Assembly (NCBI GenBank): GCA_038239005.1
Contig: JBBSFE010000012.1
Span: 1 to 64,000 of the forward strand
From: DASXHD01 sp038239005
Lineage (GTDB): Bacteria; Myxococcota_A; Polyangia; Polyangiales; Polyangiaceae
Length of the DNA stretch: 64,000 nt
Reading direction: 5' to 3'
A model generated the notes under the pieces. It was not told the DNA's origin. It was given only the letters and a program-made list of their open reading frames with translations, and did no database searches. How positions within the stretch are numbered: position 1 is the stretch's first letter; each line of letters opens with the position of its first letter. Positions 7,489 to 15,301 of this stretch are shown piece after piece. Both the position numbers and the translations under genes were made by a program.

Positions 7489-8238
7489 GTGCGCCGTCTA
7501 GCCGTCGTCATCGCCGTTCTCGCGGCCCTCTTCGTCCTCTTCGGGGGCGAAGCCGTGGCGTTTGCCAAGACCGCACACAAAATCGCCGACGCCGAACGCC
7601 TCGAAGTGCCCGGTTACGCCGACGCATTTTACTACCGGCCCCGCGGACGCGGGCTCAAACCGGTGCTCGTCTATTTGCATGGTCGCGGCGGCAACCCGGC
7701 CGAGGAGTGCCGCAAGTGGGCGCACGTCGCACGGCAATTTGGCTGGGTTTTGTGCCCCTCCGGGCCCGAAGACCGCGGCGATGGCGCGCGCGGTTGGTCC
7801 AACAACGCACCTCTCGGCGGCATGGTCGCGAAGGCCTCGCTCGATGCATTGCGTGCACAATACAAGCGTCGCGTTCAGCTCCACGGCAACGTCCTCATCG
7901 GCTTCAGCGAAGGCGCATTCGTCGCCATGCAGACGGGCCTCCGCGATCCGCAAACGTGGAGCCGCTGGCTCATCCTCGCCGCCAACGACCAATACTGGTT
8001 CGGCGACGCCAAGAGCGTTCTCCAAGAAAACCACCGCCGCATTCGCCGCGTTTACCTTTTGACGGGCGAAACGGACGAGGTGGCTCCGAATACGCTTCGC
8101 GTCGCTGACATGCTGACGGACGCCAAAGTCCCTCACAAAGTGCATATCGCGCCGGGAATGGGCCACGAAGTGCCCGCCGAGCGGATGCGCACGACGTATC
8201 GCCGGCCACTTGCGTGGCTGCTCGCGCATAATCACTAG
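7489..8238 (+). CDS. Secreted alpha/beta-hydrolase (esterase/phospholipase-like)
   Basis: This is a 249-aa protein from the GTG at 7489; a TTG at 7477 adds four residues. The N-terminus (RRLAVVIAVLAALFVLFGG) is a signal peptide or anchor. The hydrolase fold shows an oxyanion motif YLHGRGGN, the nucleophile elbow GFSEGAF with Ser, a late Asp in LTGETDEV and the catalytic His in GMGHEVP. This triad order fits the esterase/PHB-depolymerase-like branch. It probably acts in the periplasm on an ester, with substrate unknown. It stands divergent from the lipoprotein at 6865-7431. Confidence 0.75.
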   Translation: MRRLAVVIAVLAALFVLFGGEAVAFAKTAHKIADAERLEVPGYADAFYYRPRGRGLKPVLVYLHGRGGNPAEECRKWAHVARQFGWVLCPSGPEDRGDGARGWSNNAPLGGMVAKASLDALRAQYKRRVQLHGNVLIGFSEGAFVAMQTGLRDPQTWSRWLILAANDQYWFGDAKSVLQENHRRIRRVYLLTGETDEVAPNTLRVADMLTDAKVPHKVHIAPGMGHEVPAERMRTTYRRPLAWLLAHNH

Positions 8239-8248
8239 CCCACGGCTT

Positions 8249-8278
8249 CGCCGCGATGGCACGGTTAGGTTCGCGGCG
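8249..8278. terminator. Stem-loop between the hydrolase and dehydratase genes
   Basis: A perfect 8-bp inverted repeat, CGCCGCGA (8249-8256) and TCGCGGCG (8271-8278), has a 14-base loop and starts 10 bases after the hydrolase stop. There is no T-run on either side, so it is a weak terminator candidate and might instead be an operator for the downstream gene. Confidence 0.4.
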
Positions 8279-8301
8279 TAGCGTGTCGTAGCATTCGGCA
8301 T

Positions 8302-9327
8302 ATGCGAGTCCTGGCTGCGCCGCGTCGCCCGACGTCCGACCTTCCTGGCGCCGAGCTGCTCGCGGAAGCACGTACGCTCGCCTCGCGATTTCCTCAGGCG
8401 CGTCTTCGTCCGGTTTCGCTCGCGCGATTGCCCGAAGCCGATGCGCGCGCAGGTGGCGCACGTGTATGGGCAGCGCTCGAATCGTTGCAAGTCACGGGCA
8501 GCTTCAAAGTGCGTGGCGCGCTCCTCGCGCTCTCTCGTCTCGAAAACCCTTCGCGCGGCGTCGTGTGCGCGAGCGCGGGCAATCACGGTGCAGGCGTCGC
8601 GTATGCCGCGAGAATTTTCGACATCGCCGCCACCGTCGTCGTGCCTCGTACTGCGCCTGAAGCGAAACGCGCCCGCATCGAGCAAATGGGCGCAAAGCTC
8701 GTCGTCGTCGACGCAGACGGTTACGACGCCGCCGAGCGCGCCGCGCGCGAGCTCGCCAAGCGCGAAAACCTTCCGTTCATTTCGCCGTACGATGATCTCG
8801 CGATCGTCGCAGGTAACGGCGCTTCCCTCGGTTACGAGATCGAAGTCGCGCTGGGGTGCGCCCCTGCCGTCGTCATCGCACCGATGGGCGGCGGTGGTCT
8901 CGTGACCGGCCTCGGATGCGCGCTCCCCAAAACGCGCGTCTACGGTGCACAGAGCGAAGCAAGCGCGGCGTTCGCACTCTCGATCGAGCGGGGATCAGCC
9001 GTGGAATCACTCGATCCCGTCGAGACCCTCGCCGACGGCCTCGAAGGCGGTATCGCCGCGACTGCATTCGAACGCGCGCTCGCAACGGTGGCCGGCGTCG
9101 TCGTCGTCAGTGAGGCGGAAATCGGCGCCGCGATGGCGGGCGCTCATCGTTCGCTCGGCGTCACCATCGAAGGCAGCGCGGCCGCGGCCGTCGCGCCACT
9201 CCTCGACGAGCTGCCGCGCGAGCTTCGCCCCACCGAGGGCGATCTCGTCGTGGTCCTCACGGGCCGAAACGTGGACCGCGCGCAACATGGTGCGGTGCTC
9301 GAAGAAAACAAACGCGCTCTGTGGTAA
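8302..9327 (+). CDS. Threonine/serine dehydratase-like PLP enzyme
   Basis: This 341-aa fold-type II PLP enzyme has the PLP lysine Lys69 in TGSFKVRGA, the substrate loop SAGNHGAGVA, and the glycine-rich phosphate loop PMGGGGLVTG. It lacks the C-terminal ACT regulatory domain of biosynthetic IlvA, so it resembles catabolic threonine dehydratase or serine racemase/dehydratase. The reaction expected is deamination of threonine or serine to 2-oxobutyrate or pyruvate. The TAA is 10 bases before the GTG of the uridine kinase gene, so the two are probably co-transcribed. Confidence 0.85.
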   Translation: MRVLAAPRRPTSDLPGAELLAEARTLASRFPQARLRPVSLARLPEADARAGGARVWAALESLQVTGSFKVRGALLALSRLENPSRGVVCASAGNHGAGVAYAARIFDIAATVVVPRTAPEAKRARIEQMGAKLVVVDADGYDAAERAARELAKRENLPFISPYDDLAIVAGNGASLGYEIEVALGCAPAVVIAPMGGGGLVTGLGCALPKTRVYGAQSEASAAFALSIERGSAVESLDPVETLADGLEGGIAATAFERALATVAGVVVVSEAEIGAAMAGAHRSLGVTIEGSAAAAVAPLLDELPRELRPTEGDLVVVLTGRNVDRAQHGAVLEENKRALW

Positions 9328-9337
9328 CCGAGGCCGC

Positions 9338-9955
9338 GTGCGGCCACTCTTTCTCGGAATTGCGGGCGGCTCGGGCTCAGGCAAGAGCACGATCGCGCGC
9401 GCCATCTTCGGCGCAATCCCGCGCGGCGGCGGCGTGCTCATCGAGCAAGACCATTACTATCGCGTGCAGAGCGAGCTCTCCTACGAAGACCGCGAGCGGG
9501 TGAACTACGATCATCCCGACGCGCTCGAAATCGAGCTCCTCTTGGCCCATCTCGACGCGCTCGGCCGCGGCGAAGCCATCGAACGCCCCACGTACGATTT
9601 TTCGATTCACGATCGCGCGCCCGTGGGCGAGCACTTCGATTCTGCGCCGGTCATCGTCGTCGAAGGCATCCTCGTCCTCGCCGACGAACGGCTGCGCCAG
9701 CGCCTCGACGTGAAAATCTACGTCGACACCGATCCCGACATTCGTCTCATGCGCCGCATCCGGCGCGATCTCGAGCACCGCGGGCGCACCTTCATGCAGG
9801 TGCGAAAGCAATATTACGAGACGGTCCGGCCGATGCACCTCGCGTTTGTCGAGCCCTCGAAGCGTTTCGCCGACATCATCGTCCCCGAAGGCGGCGAGAA
9901 CCGCGTCGCGCTCGAGCTGATTTCGAGCCTCGTCAGAGGCCGCACCTCCCGCTAG
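9338..9955 (+). CDS. udk: Uridine kinase
   Basis: The 205-aa product starts with GTG just downstream of the dehydratase gene. The P-loop GGSGSGKST is followed by QDHYYR, NYDHPDA, ERPTYDFSIHDR and VEGILVL, the standard order in uridine/cytidine kinase. The lid region MRRIRRDLEHRGR is present, and the C-terminus carries EPSKRFADIIVPEGGEN. Udk phosphorylates uridine and cytidine to UMP and CMP for pyrimidine salvage in the cytoplasm. Length is normal for bacterial Udk. Confidence 0.92.
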   Translation: MRPLFLGIAGGSGSGKSTIARAIFGAIPRGGGVLIEQDHYYRVQSELSYEDRERVNYDHPDALEIELLLAHLDALGRGEAIERPTYDFSIHDRAPVGEHFDSAPVIVVEGILVLADERLRQRLDVKIYVDTDPDIRLMRRIRRDLEHRGRTFMQVRKQYYETVRPMHLAFVEPSKRFADIIVPEGGENRVALELISSLVRGRTSR

Positions 9956-9965
9956 ACTGAGAGAG

Positions 9966-11930
9966 TTGGCCAAAGACTTCACAGCCGCGAATCGGAAGGT
10001 CGGAAACCTTCTGCTCAAGCTCGGAGTCGTCGACCCGCAGCAGTTCGAAAAAGCGATGGCGACGGCCGAGACCGATCACCAGCGCATCGAAGATGTCGTC
10101 GTCGAGCTCGGGTTTGCGCCGGAGCAAACTCTATTGAAGGCGCTCGCGACGCACCATCGCACGCGCTTCATCTCGACCGAGAAGCTCTCCAAGGCCGACA
10201 TCAGTCGCGCCACGCTGGAGCTCGTGCCGCGTCAGGTCGCTGAGACGTTTCAGGTGTTCCCCGTTTTGTTCGACACGGCGACGCGCGCGCTCAGCGTCAT
10301 CACCGCCGACCCAGACGACGCCGAAGTCATCAAGCAAATTCAAATCTCGTCCGGCGCGAAAGAAGTCAGCGCGTTCATCGGGCGACCCGCGGGCGTTCGC
10401 GCTGCGCTCGCGAAATCATACGGCGGCGACATCCACGCGTTCGCGATGCTCGACCGCGCAGCGCACGCGCAATTCTCCGCCATGCTCGATGTCTACGAGC
10501 GCAACGTCGTTTCCGACACATCGATGACGACGGCGCTCGCGCGCGAAGCAAGCACGGGCGCCAGCCGCGAGCGCGTGATGTCCGAGCGCGACATGACGCA
10601 AGCTCAGCGTCGCGGATCCACGGGCCAAGCCGGCGCAGGCATCGGCCAAGAGGAGATGCTGGAGCTCCTCAACGTGCTCGTCAGCTTGCTCGAAAGCTCG
10701 CGCCCCGATTTGCGCGGGCACACCGCGCACACCGCGCGTCTCGTTCGGCGCATGCTCGAGCGCATCAACGTCTCGCCGTCGACCCTCGCATCCGTTCTCG
10801 CGGCGACGTACCTCCACGACATCGGCAAGATGGGCGCGTTCCACCTGACTGCGCTCAACTGCAGCGAATACGACGGCCACAAAACCGCGGCGCAGCGCGC
10901 CGTCACCACGCCCGTGCGCGTCGTCGAGTCGGTTCACTTCGCCAAAGAGACCGTCGAGACGATCGAACAAATGTACGAGCGCTACGACGGCAAAGGTTTT
11001 CCCAAAGGCACCTCCGGCAAAGACATCACGCTCGGCGCACGCGTGCTCGCCATCGCCGACACCTACGCCGACCTCACGCAGAACCCACGAAACCCGTATC
11101 GAAAATCACTCATGCCCGCGGAAGCCTGCGGCGTACTTGCAAAGTACAAGGAATCGATTTTCGACCCGCACCTCGTCGACCTCTTCAAGAACATGGTCAT
11201 GGGCGAGGACATCCGCGCCAAGCTCCTCGCGAATCGCTACTACGCGCTCCTCGTCGATCCCGATCCCGAAGAGACGACCGTGCTCGAGCTCCGCATGATC
11301 GAGCAAGGCTTCGAGACGAAGACCGCCCGCGGCGCCGAGCAAGCCATCAAGCTGATGCAAGAGAGCCAAGTCGATGTCGTCATCAGCGAGATCGAGCTCC
11401 CGCAAGGTGACGGGCTCGGCCTCCTCGCCGAAGCGCGCAAACATCCTTGGGGCAAAGACGTCGCGTGGATTTTCCACACGCGCCGCCAGGGTCGCGCCGA
11501 GGCGCAGAAGGCGTTCGATCTCGGAGTCTCGGACTATGTCGCGAAGCCCGCACCGACGGACGTCTTCGTTGCGAAGATCAAATCCATCCTCGATCAACGT
11601 GCAGCGCGCACGGGCCCGCGCGGCGTTTCCGGATCGCTCAAAGAAATGGGCCTTCCCGAGCTCGTGCAGGTGCTCTTCCACAGCCGGAAGACGGGCAACC
11701 TCCGCGTCCGCTGGGGCCAGCTCGCCGGCGAAATTCATTTCTCCGACGGCAACGTGGTCAACGCGCTCTTCGAAAAAGTTCGCGGCACCGACGCCTTCTA
11801 CCAAATGCTCAAGCTCCAAGACGGCGAGTTCGGCCTCGACCCGGCATTCGTCCCGCAAGCCCGCGTCATCCAAGAGTCGCCCGAAGCGCTGCTGCTCGAA
11901 GGCATGCGCCGGATGGACGAAGGCGTCTAA
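9966..11930 (+). CDS. Composite signalling protein: MshEN-like, degenerate HD-GYP, degenerate receiver, PATAN
   Basis: This 654-aa protein starts with TTG after a GAGAGAG. Four regions are visible: an N-terminal MshEN/GspE-N-like domain (about 8-150, containing LLLKLGVVDPQQFEKA), a variable linker, an HD-GYP domain (about 230-415), a receiver-like domain (about 425-545) and a DUF4388/PATAN domain (about 560-650, GSLKEMGLPELVQVL). The HD-GYP keeps H284-D285 in LHDIGK and DTYADL, but the usual HHE metal ligands are MYE (336-338) and GYP is GFP. The receiver has Glu475 where the phospho-Asp is expected. It may therefore be a c-di-GMP-sensing scaffold more than an enzyme. MshEN domains bind c-di-GMP in characterised proteins. 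Confidence 0.8.
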   Translation: MAKDFTAANRKVGNLLLKLGVVDPQQFEKAMATAETDHQRIEDVVVELGFAPEQTLLKALATHHRTRFISTEKLSKADISRATLELVPRQVAETFQVFPVLFDTATRALSVITADPDDAEVIKQIQISSGAKEVSAFIGRPAGVRAALAKSYGGDIHAFAMLDRAAHAQFSAMLDVYERNVVSDTSMTTALAREASTGASRERVMSERDMTQAQRRGSTGQAGAGIGQEEMLELLNVLVSLLESSRPDLRGHTAHTARLVRRMLERINVSPSTLASVLAATYLHDIGKMGAFHLTALNCSEYDGHKTAAQRAVTTPVRVVESVHFAKETVETIEQMYERYDGKGFPKGTSGKDITLGARVLAIADTYADLTQNPRNPYRKSLMPAEACGVLAKYKESIFDPHLVDLFKNMVMGEDIRAKLLANRYYALLVDPDPEETTVLELRMIEQGFETKTARGAEQAIKLMQESQVDVVISEIELPQGDGLGLLAEARKHPWGKDVAWIFHTRRQGRAEAQKAFDLGVSDYVAKPAPTDVFVAKIKSILDQRAARTGPRGVSGSLKEMGLPELVQVLFHSRKTGNLRVRWGQLAGEIHFSDGNVVNALFEKVRGTDAFYQMLKLQDGEFGLDPAFVPQARVIQESPEALLLEGMRRMDEGV

Positions 11931-11948
11931 GCCGATCTGCGGCGCGCT

Positions 11949-13310
11949 CTACATTTGCCCAAGCGCGTCGTAGGCGGCGTACTTGAACATCTCGGCGAGC
12001 GTTGGGTAGTTGAAGACCATGTCGATGAGGGTGTCGATCGTGCCTTCGAGCGCGATGACGACTTGCCCGATGTGCACGAGCTCCGACGCGCGATCGCCGA
12101 TGCAGTGGCAGCCGAGCAATTTGCGCGACTGCTTGTCGAAGAGGAGCTTGACGACGCCCTCGGTGTCGCCGCCGATTTTCCCGCGAGCGTTTTCGACGTA
12201 GAGCGCGCGGCCGACGACGTAGTCGAGTGATTTTTCGCGCGCCTGCTCTTCCGAAAACCCGACGCAGCTGACTTCGGGGATCGTGTAAACGCCGTACGGA
12301 AGCAGGTGCGAAACCTGCTTTTTATAGGTGAATTCGAACGCGTGGCACACGGCGACGCGCGCTTGATCCATCGACGTGGACGCGAGCGCGGGAAAACCGA
12401 TGACGTCGCCGGCGGCGTAGATGGAGTCGACTTTGGTGCGGAAGTTTTCGTCGACCTGAACGTAGCCGCGCTTGTCGACGCCGACGCCGATGGCGTCGAG
12501 CCCGAGATCTTTCGTGTTGCCTTGCCGACCCGAAGCCACGAGGAGCTTGTCGCATTCGATGGTCTCGCCCGATTTGAGCGTGATCGTGACGACGTCCGTT
12601 TGCGTGACCTTCTCGATGCTCACGCCGAATCGCAGGTCGACGCCGAGCGTGCCGAGAGCGCGCTGGAGTCGCGTGCCCATTTCTGCGTCGAGGAACGGCA
12701 AGAGCTTGTCTCGCGCTTCGAGCAGCGTGACCTTCACGTGCATCGCCGCGAACATCGATGCGTACTCGCACCCGATGACGCCGCCGCCAACGACGACCAT
12801 GCGCTTCGGCAATCGATCGAGCTGCAAGATCGAGTCGGAGTCGGCGATGTGATCGCCGAAGGGAATGCTGGGCGGTTGAAATGGCGTCGAGCCTGTCGCG
12901 ATGAGGATGATCTCGCTCGTGAGCGTTTTCCCGCCGACCTCGACCGAGTGCGGCCCGGTGACGCGCGCCGCGCCATGAATGAGCTCCACGTTGTGGCGCT
13001 GCAAATTCTTTTTGATGCGATCGACCTCGAGGCGGGCGACCGTTTCTTTGCGCGCCATGAGCCTCGACACGGCGACGTCTTCGTTCATCGTCACGTTGAG
13101 CCCGTAAAGCTCGCGTTGCCGATAGCCCGAGAGAAACAGCGCAGTTTCGCGGAGTGTCTTCGACGGCAAGGTGCCCGTGTGCACTGCGGCGCCGCCTGGC
13201 TCGGCTTCACGCTCGATCACCGCGACGCGTTTTTTGAAATACGCCGCCTGCGCCGCGCCCTTTTCGCCGGCAGGTCCCCCGCCGATGACGAGAAGATCGT
13301 AGTCGCTCAA
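11949..13310 (-). CDS. sthA: Soluble pyridine nucleotide transhydrogenase (SthA-like flavoprotein)
   Basis: This 453-aa flavoprotein disulphide-reductase-family member has an N-terminal FAD motif GGGPAGEKGA, the GTLPSKTLRE motif, a central NAD motif GGGVIGCEYA, YAAGDVIGFP and a C-terminal YPTLAEMFKYAA. The redox Cys pair of dihydrolipoamide dehydrogenase is replaced (GGAAVHTGTLPSK), as in SthA, which has no disulphide. SthA equilibrates NADPH/NAD with NADP/NADH. It abuts the lipoprotein gene upstream with no gap. Its 3' end converges on the composite signalling gene. Confidence 0.9.
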   Translation of the reverse strand: MSDYDLLVIGGGPAGEKGAAQAAYFKKRVAVIEREAEPGGAAVHTGTLPSKTLRETALFLSGYRQRELYGLNVTMNEDVAVSRLMARKETVARLEVDRIKKNLQRHNVELIHGAARVTGPHSVEVGGKTLTSEIILIATGSTPFQPPSIPFGDHIADSDSILQLDRLPKRMVVVGGGVIGCEYASMFAAMHVKVTLLEARDKLLPFLDAEMGTRLQRALGTLGVDLRFGVSIEKVTQTDVVTITLKSGETIECDKLLVASGRQGNTKDLGLDAIGVGVDKRGYVQVDENFRTKVDSIYAAGDVIGFPALASTSMDQARVAVCHAFEFTYKKQVSHLLPYGVYTIPEVSCVGFSEEQAREKSLDYVVGRALYVENARGKIGGDTEGVVKLLFDKQSRKLLGCHCIGDRASELVHIGQVVIALEGTIDTLIDMVFNYPTLAEMFKYAAYDALGQM

Positions 13311-13871
13311 CTACTTGCCCGCGGGCCGCACGATCTCGATGTCCCACTCGATCGTGACGTCAGCGGGTGCGGCGTACGGCGGGAAAATCAAATTCTGAAA
13401 TGCGTGCTGCACGCAAACGCCGACGGGCTTGTCGGCGTAGAGCGCGGGGACACTGGCGCTGCGCACGTGACCATTGCGACCGAGAACGACGGAAGCTTTT
13501 GTCTTGCCCCACGGGCCGTTGGCTTTGCCGTTTTCGTCCGATGCGGCGCCGCAGTGTCCTTGCACTTGGCCGGCTGCGCGTCGGAGAACGAGCTCGACCG
13601 CCTCCTTGTCGTAGGGAGTTTTGTCTCCGGCGGGCGCGGTGCTCGTCCCTGCGCTCGTGTTCGCCCCGGTGCTCGTGCTTGCTCCGGTGCTCGTGCTCGC
13701 CGTCGATGCGTGACCCGGACCGGACTCGCCTTCGGGCGCGACGCAATCGCCGCCCTGCTTCACCATCCCCGCAGGGCAATCATCGCTCGATGCGTTCTTC
13801 ACGGGCTTGTCGGACCCGCCGCCGCACCCGATCACAAGACACAAAATGCAAAGCGTTTTCCCCGAAAACAT
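13311..13871 (-). CDS. Lipoprotein with AgmX/PglI-like C-terminal domain
   Basis: This is a 186-aa protein with signal peptide ending VIGCGGG (Cys16), a DCPAGMVKQGGDC segment, a low-complexity STSTGAST-type linker (about residues 58-80) and a C-terminal domain of about 95 residues. That domain (VLRRAAGQVQGHC, ASVVLGRNGHV, VGVCVQHAFQNL, VTIEWDIE) has the same order of motifs as the last 90 residues of the Ser/Thr kinase at 23468-25234. It resembles the AgmX/PglI C-terminal family found in myxobacterial motility and envelope proteins; function is unproven. It is adjacent to sthA but functionally unlinked as far as I can tell. Confidence 0.7.
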   Translation of the reverse strand: MFSGKTLCILCLVIGCGGGSDKPVKNASSDDCPAGMVKQGGDCVAPEGESGPGHASTASTSTGASTSTGANTSAGTSTAPAGDKTPYDKEAVELVLRRAAGQVQGHCGAASDENGKANGPWGKTKASVVLGRNGHVRSASVPALYADKPVGVCVQHAFQNLIFPPYAAPADVTIEWDIEIVRPAGK

Positions 13872-13883
13872 GGCTCTGATCTA

Positions 13884-15245
13884 TCACTCTTCGATCTTGT
13901 AGTCCTTGATCTTGTAGAGCAGAGCCCGGTGGCTGATCTCGAGGATCTCGGCTGCGCGCGTGCGATTACCGCGTGTTTTCTGGAGCGCGCGTCGAATCAA
14001 AATTTGTTCGATCGCCGCGACGGTTTTCTTCACCGAGAGCTCGCCCGTGCGAAGTTGGACCTGAACGGGATCGAGCGCCTCGCGCACGCGCTCGGGTAAA
14101 TCGGATGCGCCGATGGTGTCGGATTCCGAGAGCACCATCGCGCGCTCGATCGTGTTCTCGAGCTCGCGCACGTTACCGGGCCAGGCATATTCGAGGAGCG
14201 TCTTCATCGCTTCGGGCGTGAGGCCACGGATGTGCGTGCCGAGCCGTGCGTTGTTGCGCGTGACGAAGTGATCGATGAGCAGCGTGACGTCTTCGCGGCG
14301 CTCGCGCAGCGGGGGGATCGCGAGATGGAGCACGTTGATGCGATAGAAGAGATCTTCGCGAAATCGCCCGGCCTTCACTTCGGCGATGAGATCGCGATGC
14401 GTCGCGGTGACGATGCGCACGTCGACTTTGATGTCGCGCGAATCGCCGAGCCGTCGAATGTGCTCTTCCTGGAGAACGCGAAGGAGCTTCACTTGCAAGT
14501 TGAGTGGCAGCTCGCCGATCTCGTCGAGGAAGAGCGTGCCGTTCGAGGCTTCTTCGAAGAGGCCGCGCTTGTCGCTCGATGCGTCGGTGAATGCGCCCTT
14601 TTTGTGGCCGAATAGTTCGCTCTCGAGAAGATTCTCGGGGATCGCGCCGCAGTTGATCGCAACGAACGCCGCGCCCTTGCGCGTCGAGCGCGAATGAAGC
14701 GCGCGCGCAACGAGCTCTTTGCCGACGCCGCTCTCGCCGGTGATGAGCACGGTCGTTTTGAAGTCGGCGATCTTCGCGACGGTTCGAAACACTTCGACCA
14801 TCTGCGGGCTCTTCGCGAGCATCGACTCGAACTGCGCTTGCTGCGAAATCTGTTCTTTGAGCGCGCGGTTCTCGCGACGCAGCGTCTCGCGCTCTTCCGC
14901 TTTGCGCAGCGTGAGCACGACCTCATCGGGCTTGAACGGCTTCGACACGTAGTCGTACGCGCCTGCTTGAATCGCTTCGAGCGCGAGATCGAGCGAGCCA
15001 TACGCGCTCATGACGATCACGGTCGCGAGAGCGTTCTTCGCTTTGAGCGTGGCGAGCAATTCGAGGCCGCTCATCTTGGGCATGCGTACGTCGGTGAGGA
15101 TGACGTCGGGCCCGAACGAGTCGACGAGCTTGAGAGCGGCCTCCCCCGAATCAGCGACCTCGACCTCGTACCCGTTCTTCTTCAGCAGCGTTCGGAGGAC
15201 GAGCCGAATGTTCTCTTCGTCGTCCACGACAAGCACGCGCCGCAT
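13884..15245 (-). CDS. NtrC-family response regulator with a GAFTDA loop
   Basis: This 453-aa protein has a receiver (phospho-Asp52, Lys102), an AAA+ domain with Walker A GESGVGKE (170-177) and LFLDEIGELP, and a Fis-type DNA-binding C-terminus (GNRTRAAEILEISHRALLYKIKDY). The sigma-54-contacting loop GAFTGA reads GAFTDA at 217-222. Gly-to-Asp at this position may weaken or alter sigma-54 contact; some family members with altered loops do not activate sigma-54 promoters. No histidine kinase is adjacent. It lies downstream of the three VWA lipoprotein genes on the same strand, 56 bases from the last. Confidence 0.88.
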   Translation of the reverse strand: MRRVLVVDDEENIRLVLRTLLKKNGYEVEVADSGEAALKLVDSFGPDVILTDVRMPKMSGLELLATLKAKNALATVIVMSAYGSLDLALEAIQAGAYDYVSKPFKPDEVVLTLRKAEERETLRRENRALKEQISQQAQFESMLAKSPQMVEVFRTVAKIADFKTTVLITGESGVGKELVARALHSRSTRKGAAFVAINCGAIPENLLESELFGHKKGAFTDASSDKRGLFEEASNGTLFLDEIGELPLNLQVKLLRVLQEEHIRRLGDSRDIKVDVRIVTATHRDLIAEVKAGRFREDLFYRINVLHLAIPPLRERREDVTLLIDHFVTRNNARLGTHIRGLTPEAMKTLLEYAWPGNVRELENTIERAMVLSESDTIGASDLPERVREALDPVQVQLRTGELSVKKTVAAIEQILIRRALQKTRGNRTRAAEILEISHRALLYKIKDYKIEE

Positions 15246-15301
15246 GCTCGCATCGTATCTAAACTTTTTGCATAGTCACGGCCGCTGAAAATAGCCTGAA
15301 T

